Shown here: one piece after another, positions 61,155 to 64,000 of the stretch | Layout: every line of letters begins with the position of its first letter | Numbering within the stretch: the stretch's first letter is position 1 | DNA from: Tissierellaceae bacterium | Lineage (GTDB): Bacteria > Bacillota > Clostridia > Tissierellales > Tissierellaceae | NCBI GenBank assembly: GCA_023229175.1 | Contig: JALNZV010000012.1 | Span: forward strand, 4,400 to 68,399 | Direction: 5' to 3' | DNA: 64,000 bases | Made by a program: the position numbers and the translations under genes | The notes under the pieces: model-generated | What the model saw: only the letters and a program-made list of their open reading frames with translations | Told to the model about the DNA's origin: nothing | Database searches by the model: none

Positions 61155-61190
61155 TTGGAATAAGAAAATAAGACCATGATAGGTCTTATT
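61155..61190 (-). terminator. terminator after the Rpn remnant
   Basis: An AATAAGACC/GGTCTTATT stem (61167-61175 with 61182-61190) is followed on the minus strand by TTTTCTTATT. Confidence 0.85.
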
Positions 61191-61447
61191 ATTGTTTCAA
61201 TATATCTTCAACTTCTTCAAAAGATAATTTTGTATATTTAACTACTAAGGCCACTTCTATACCATCTTTTAATAATTCCTTGGCTACTTCCCTTTTGTTT
61301 TTTTCCATTCCCTTTTCTATTCCCTTTTCCATTCCTTCTTTAAGAAGTTGCTCTGCTATTGTCATAATCTCCTCGCTCCTTCCCAAGGCGATATATTTCG
61401 CTACCCCATAGATATTTTTAAATAATACCTGGGTGCATGAGTTTTAG
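61189..61447 (-). pseudogene. C-terminal remnant of an Rpn-family (PD-(D/E)XK) nuclease
   Basis: About 85 residues are open from a stop near 61448. They contain IYGVAKYIALGRSEEIMTIA, the repetitive EGMEKGIEKGMEK charged stretch and a terminal DGIEVALVVKYTKLSFEEVE. This tail (MTIAEQLxxEG..., then a short helix-turn-helix-like end) is typical of Rpn recombination-promoting nuclease/transposase-like proteins. The N-terminal nuclease core is absent. A TTG at 61386 could still start a 65-residue peptide. The break coincides with the start of the CRISPR relic. Confidence 0.7.
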
Positions 61448-61458
61448 ATACCAACCCA

Positions 61459-61621
61459 CCTATAAATCATTGTTGGTAGTATGAATACCAACGGTGAAAT
61501 AAAGTTTATACCAAAAAATATGAGTGTTTAATTCCTTATAAGCAGGATAGGTACTTAACAATGTTGATTTAAATATTGCAAAGATTACAGCGTTTCAATT
61601 CCTTATAGGTAGAATAGGTAC
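61459..61621 (-). CRISPR. decayed three-repeat CRISPR relic, type I-B-like repeat
   Basis: Repeats lie at 61592-61621 (30 nt), 61526-61554 (29 nt, one base lost) and a heavily decayed one at 61459-61488 (18 of 28 compared positions match). Both spacers are exactly 37 nt (61555-61591 and 61489-61525). On the minus strand the best repeat ends CCTATAAGGAATTGAAAC, the clostridial type I-B form with an ATTGAAAC handle. So the leader side is to the right and the decayed repeat is the distal end, as expected. No cas gene is in the window. Confidence 0.82.
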
Positions 61622-61714
61622 CCGTAAAACAAGCATGGATACTTACTTCTTATTCTATCAAATAGCTTATCGAAATTCAATCAAATCTATGAAATGTTGC
61701 AATCACGAGTTTTC

Positions 61715-61766
61715 ATTTGTCGTCGGTCCCCAGAGGTTTTTGCACTACCTAGGGGCGACGACAAAT
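61715..61766. repeat. long hairpin on the leader side of the CRISPR relic
   Basis: ATTTGTCGTCG (61715-61725) pairs perfectly with CGACGACAAAT (61756-61766). Inside, CCCC (61728-61731) pairs with GGGG (61752-61755) and AGGT with ACCT, giving a stem of about 19 bp with a small bulge. It lies 93 bp beyond the best repeat, in leader position, and has no T tail. Confidence 0.7.
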
Positions 61767-61791
61767 AATTCAAATTAAACATTATCTAAGG

Positions 61792-62082
61792 CTATATATC
61801 TAAATTTGCACCTTCCTGCAACAAATACTTAGCTATATTAAAATAAGACAATACCAATTCAACTCTTTCTTCATCTCCAAAATAGCCAAGCAAAGATTCC
61901 ACATCGGGTTTTTCTCCATCTACATATCTGGCCACTAAAGATTCTAAGGCTGCAAAGTCTATTAAATCGTCACATGTTTCGTCATCTAATCCTTTTCTAC
62001 GGAAACTTTTCATCTTTCTAACATAGTAATTAAAAGATTTCAATATGGCCTTCTGACTTCTGCTAAGTTTTTTATTTTTCAT
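61792..62082 (-). CDS. small hypothetical protein
   Basis: This roughly 96-residue protein has no family I can name. The N-terminus is basic (MKNKKLSRSQKAILKSFNYY), and the rest is acidic and helical (DDETCDDLIDFAALESLVAR, then EERVELVLSYFNIAKYLL). I chose the ATG at 62082, 7 nt after GGGGAG. An in-frame ATG at 62097 overlaps that site. It follows the MFS gene on the same strand and precedes the CRISPR-side hairpin. Good ribosome binding and composition suggest a real gene. Confidence 0.6.
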   Translation of the reverse strand: MKNKKLSRSQKAILKSFNYYVRKMKSFRRKGLDDETCDDLIDFAALESLVARYVDGEKPDVESLLGYFGDEERVELVLSYFNIAKYLLQEGANLDI

Positions 62083-62109
62083 GACAACACTCCCCATATA
62101 GTTTATTAA

Positions 62110-62136
62110 TCCTAAGATATTGCTAATTACTTAGGA
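62110..62136. repeat. hairpin between the MFS and hypothetical genes
   Basis: TCCTAAG/CTTAGGA forms a perfect 7-bp stem with a 13-nt loop. There is no strong T run, so it may be a weak terminator or an RNA-processing site. Confidence 0.4.
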
Positions 62137-62177
62137 TTTAAGTAACAAAGTGTTTGGAGTGTCTTACGGTAGACATA

Positions 62178-63350
62178 TTATGATGAAGAGCTGCCTTTAT
62201 ACCAGTGTATCAAATAAAATCCTAACATTATTATAACTGTAATACTAGATAATCTATACATCATTTCATAGCTCATTTTCTCGCCTAAACTGCCTAAGGC
62301 TGCTGAGCCCACACCTATACCTATATCAAAAGCAGAGAAAAATGTGCCATTGGCTGCCCCTCTCCTCTCTGGTGCTGCCATGTTTACCGCCCATGCCAAT
62401 AATGAAGGCTGTACTGTGCCAAATCCAATACCATAGGCTATGGCAGATAATATGAGCATAGATGTAGACTTTACATAGGACAATAAAAGTACTCCTAGGA
62501 AAGAAAATAATATCCCAGGTACTAAAACCCAAAAAGGTCCCTTATTGTCAAATACTTTCCCAGAAATAGGTCGAATTAAAAACATAAATACTGCATTTAT
62601 TGTGAAAAACCATCCAACGTTGGCAATCCCTACTTCATCACCGTATAATGTTATGAAGCTGGTTATTCCACCATATGTTAGCCCTAATATCAGTACCAAA
62701 AACGATGGAAATAAAGCTGTCTTTTCAACTAATCTCGCTGCTAGGGGTACCCTCTTTACTTCAATCTCTATTTTAGGTACATTAACTAAATAAATGAGTA
62801 TTAGTCCTACTAATGTAAATATAGTAGCCGTGTTGAATAAACTGGCAAAATTTCCGCTATGTATCAGCATAATGCCCAATGGTGGACCTATGGACATAGC
62901 AATGGTACCTGAGGATGCAAAGTATCCCAACCCCTCGCCTCTACGGCTCATGGGGACTAGGTCTGAAGATATGGTGCCATAGGTTGTGGTGGTTATTCCC
63001 CATCCAAATCCGTGAACAAAGCGAATCGCCATAATGGCCATTATAGTCATTGCCCATGTAAAGCTTTTTATTGCCAATATGGATATAATTATCCCTATTA
63101 TTGTCAATTTCTTTTTATCACCCTTTTCCAGAAGTATCCCTGAAAATGGCCTAATGACTATGGCTGATATTGCCAAGACGGTGGTTACCATGCCCACATC
63201 TGCATTAGTACCTCCAGTAGCAAATACGTAATAGGGTAATGTGGTCAGTAGCATATAAAAGGCTATGTATACGAGCAAATTGGAAATAAGCAATAAAATA
63301 TAATCCTTTGTCCACAGCCCATTTGGATGATTTGTTATCTTTTTATCCAT
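62178..63350 (-). CDS. major facilitator superfamily transporter
   Basis: This 390-residue protein has about 12 membrane helices. The N-terminal half shows the DHA-like motif region FSGILLEKGDKKKLTIIGII after helix 2, IRFVHGFGWGITTTTYGTIS and MSRRGEGLGYFASSGTIAMS. The second half repeats the layout (PISGKVFDNKGPFWVLVPG). It resembles drug or multi-substrate exporters of the YfmO/Bmr type. The substrate is unknown. It is followed by the hypothetical gene on the same strand. Confidence 0.88.
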   Translation of the reverse strand: MDKKITNHPNGLWTKDYILLLISNLLVYIAFYMLLTTLPYYVFATGGTNADVGMVTTVLAISAIVIRPFSGILLEKGDKKKLTIIGIIISILAIKSFTWAMTIMAIMAIRFVHGFGWGITTTTYGTISSDLVPMSRRGEGLGYFASSGTIAMSIGPPLGIMLIHSGNFASLFNTATIFTLVGLILIYLVNVPKIEIEVKRVPLAARLVEKTALFPSFLVLILGLTYGGITSFITLYGDEVGIANVGWFFTINAVFMFLIRPISGKVFDNKGPFWVLVPGILFSFLGVLLLSYVKSTSMLILSAIAYGIGFGTVQPSLLAWAVNMAAPERRGAANGTFFSAFDIGIGVGSAALGSLGEKMSYEMMYRLSSITVIIMLGFYLIHWYKGSSSS

Positions 63351-63396
63351 CTTTTCACTCCTCTAAGTACTATTACCCAATCTTTATATCTACTCC

Positions 63397-63618
63397 CTAT
63401 AAATCTAACCCATTTAAAATATCTCTTAACTCTTTTATTTCATCTGCTGTAAAGGTGACACCTTTCCCCATTTTCAAATGTTCTGGATCCCATTCTCTAA
63501 TATCGTATTTAGCAGGATAATTATTCCATGATACCAGATTTATCTCTTTAGTCCACCCCTTTGCAGACTCCGACAATACACCAAAGCTTTCTTTAATTTC
63601 AAATTTTATTTCTGCCAT
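63397..63618 (-). CDS. PC4/YdbC-like ssDNA-binding protein
   Basis: This 73-residue protein matches the bacterial YdbC/PC4 fold, with FGVLSESAKGWTKEINLVSW, PAKYDIREWDPEHLKMGKGV and TADEIKELRDIL. PC4-like proteins bind single-stranded DNA as dimers, and the bacterial role is unclear. GGGGGAAG precedes the ATG. It lies 13 nt after the MazG-like gene, so the two are probably co-transcribed. Confidence 0.9.
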   Translation of the reverse strand: MAEIKFEIKESFGVLSESAKGWTKEINLVSWNNYPAKYDIREWDPEHLKMGKGVTFTADEIKELRDILNGLDL

Positions 63619-63631
63619 TTTATCTTCCCCC

Positions 63632-63958
63632 TTATTTATTTACAGGATATTTAAGTGCATTTTTCCTTATTTTATCTTCAATTGCCTTTGATATGTCTAT
63701 ATCTAATTGATTAGCTAACGATATACAGTAAATCATAACATCTGATAACTCTTCCTTTAAGTGCGTCGATTCTTTGGTATTATTTATTTCCCACGACTTA
63801 TCTATTGATAACCACTGAAATATTTCCATTAATTCACTTGCTTCAATGGCTATACTCATAGATAGGTTTTTTGGACTATGGAACTTCCCCCAATCTCTTT
63901 CTCTTACAAATGTAGCTATATTATTTTTTATCTCCTCAATCGTCGTTGTTCTATCCAT
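63632..63958 (-). CDS. MazG-like nucleotide pyrophosphohydrolase
   Basis: This 108-residue single-domain protein has the all-alpha NTP-pyrophosphatase motif: NLSMSIAIEASELMEIFQWL with EExxE-like acidic residues, and LKEELSDVMIYCISLANQL with the E-x-x-D pair. It resembles RS21-C6/dCTPase-type enzymes that clear modified dNTPs. AAGGAG precedes the ATG at 63958. It is upstream of the PC4-like gene. Confidence 0.9.
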   Translation of the reverse strand: MDRTTTIEEIKNNIATFVRERDWGKFHSPKNLSMSIAIEASELMEIFQWLSIDKSWEINNTKESTHLKEELSDVMIYCISLANQLDIDISKAIEDKIRKNALKYPVNK

Positions 63959-64000
63959 GGTTGCTCCTTTCTTTGTTTAACTGTATTTAGATACTAGCCT

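Noticed and set aside
61622..61700. A fourth CRISPR repeat to the right of 61621
   Set aside because: At the expected 37-nt distance (near 61659) the sequence does not resemble the repeat.

Overview
The window is AT-rich DNA from an anaerobic, endospore-forming member of the Firmicutes. It is most likely a Clostridia/Tissierellia-type amino-acid or organic-acid fermenter. The support is a run of sporulation genes (spoIIE, yabP, yabQ, spoVB-like, spoVT, spoVG), three T-box leaders, a Na+-pumping decarboxylase, a superoxide reductase, and AGGAGG ribosome binding sites with frequent GTG and TTG starts. The genus cannot be fixed from the sequence alone.

Layout. Positions 1-1779 hold dusB (first 16 codons only), coaX and an ECF transporter S component behind their own promoter. 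Positions 1784-9895 hold an operon, read leftward, for methylmalonyl-CoA mutase, MeaB, epimerase and a four-subunit Na+-translocating methylmalonyl-CoA decarboxylase, followed by a P1-family peptidase. Positions 10018-16382 hold a TAXI-type TRAP transporter, a class III aminotransferase, a beta-keto-acid cleavage enzyme (BKACE) and a DUF3870 protein. Two copies of the same terminator-ended leader element sit in front of the transporter receptor and the aminotransferase. Both metabolic blocks lie between ftsH and coaX, which are close neighbours in many relatives. Positions 16507-36967 are the conserved clostridial chain spoVG, glmU, prs, pth, mfd, prsA-like, spoVT, spoVB-like, mazG, hup, rqcP, yabP, yabQ, divIC, an S1 protein, spoIIE, tilS, hpt and ftsH, all leftward. 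Recognisable sigma-H (spoVG) and Spo0A-type sigma-A (spoIIE) promoters are present.

Positions 37247-54569 mix housekeeping and signalling genes: murC, an LCP protein, hbd and crt, a PAS-PP2C phosphatase, a cobalamin adenosyltransferase (the mutase cofactor enzyme), an rRNA methyltransferase, superoxide reductase with a PerR-like box, tyrS behind an unusually short T-box, xpt, a questin-oxidase-like protein, a GGDEF-EAL protein, an AhpD-like protein, a GH73 cell-wall hydrolase and a Fur-family regulator. Positions 54591-57156 are znuBCA with a probable Zur operator. Positions 57191-60140 hold an amino-acid ABC transporter split into two convergent units, each with a full T-box whose likely specifier codon is arginine (AGG and AGA).

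The right end (60189-64000) has a YitT-family membrane protein, the tail of an Rpn-family nuclease, a decayed three-repeat type I-B-like CRISPR relic with a long hairpin on its leader side, an unknown small protein, an MFS transporter, a PC4/YdbC-like protein and a MazG-like pyrophosphohydrolase. No cas genes are present. The observations most worth follow-up are the twin leader elements of the TRAP/aminotransferase/BKACE module, the minimal tyrS T-box, the paired arginine T-boxes, the orphan CRISPR relic and a small hairpin element flanked by an 18-bp duplication after the prsA-like gene.
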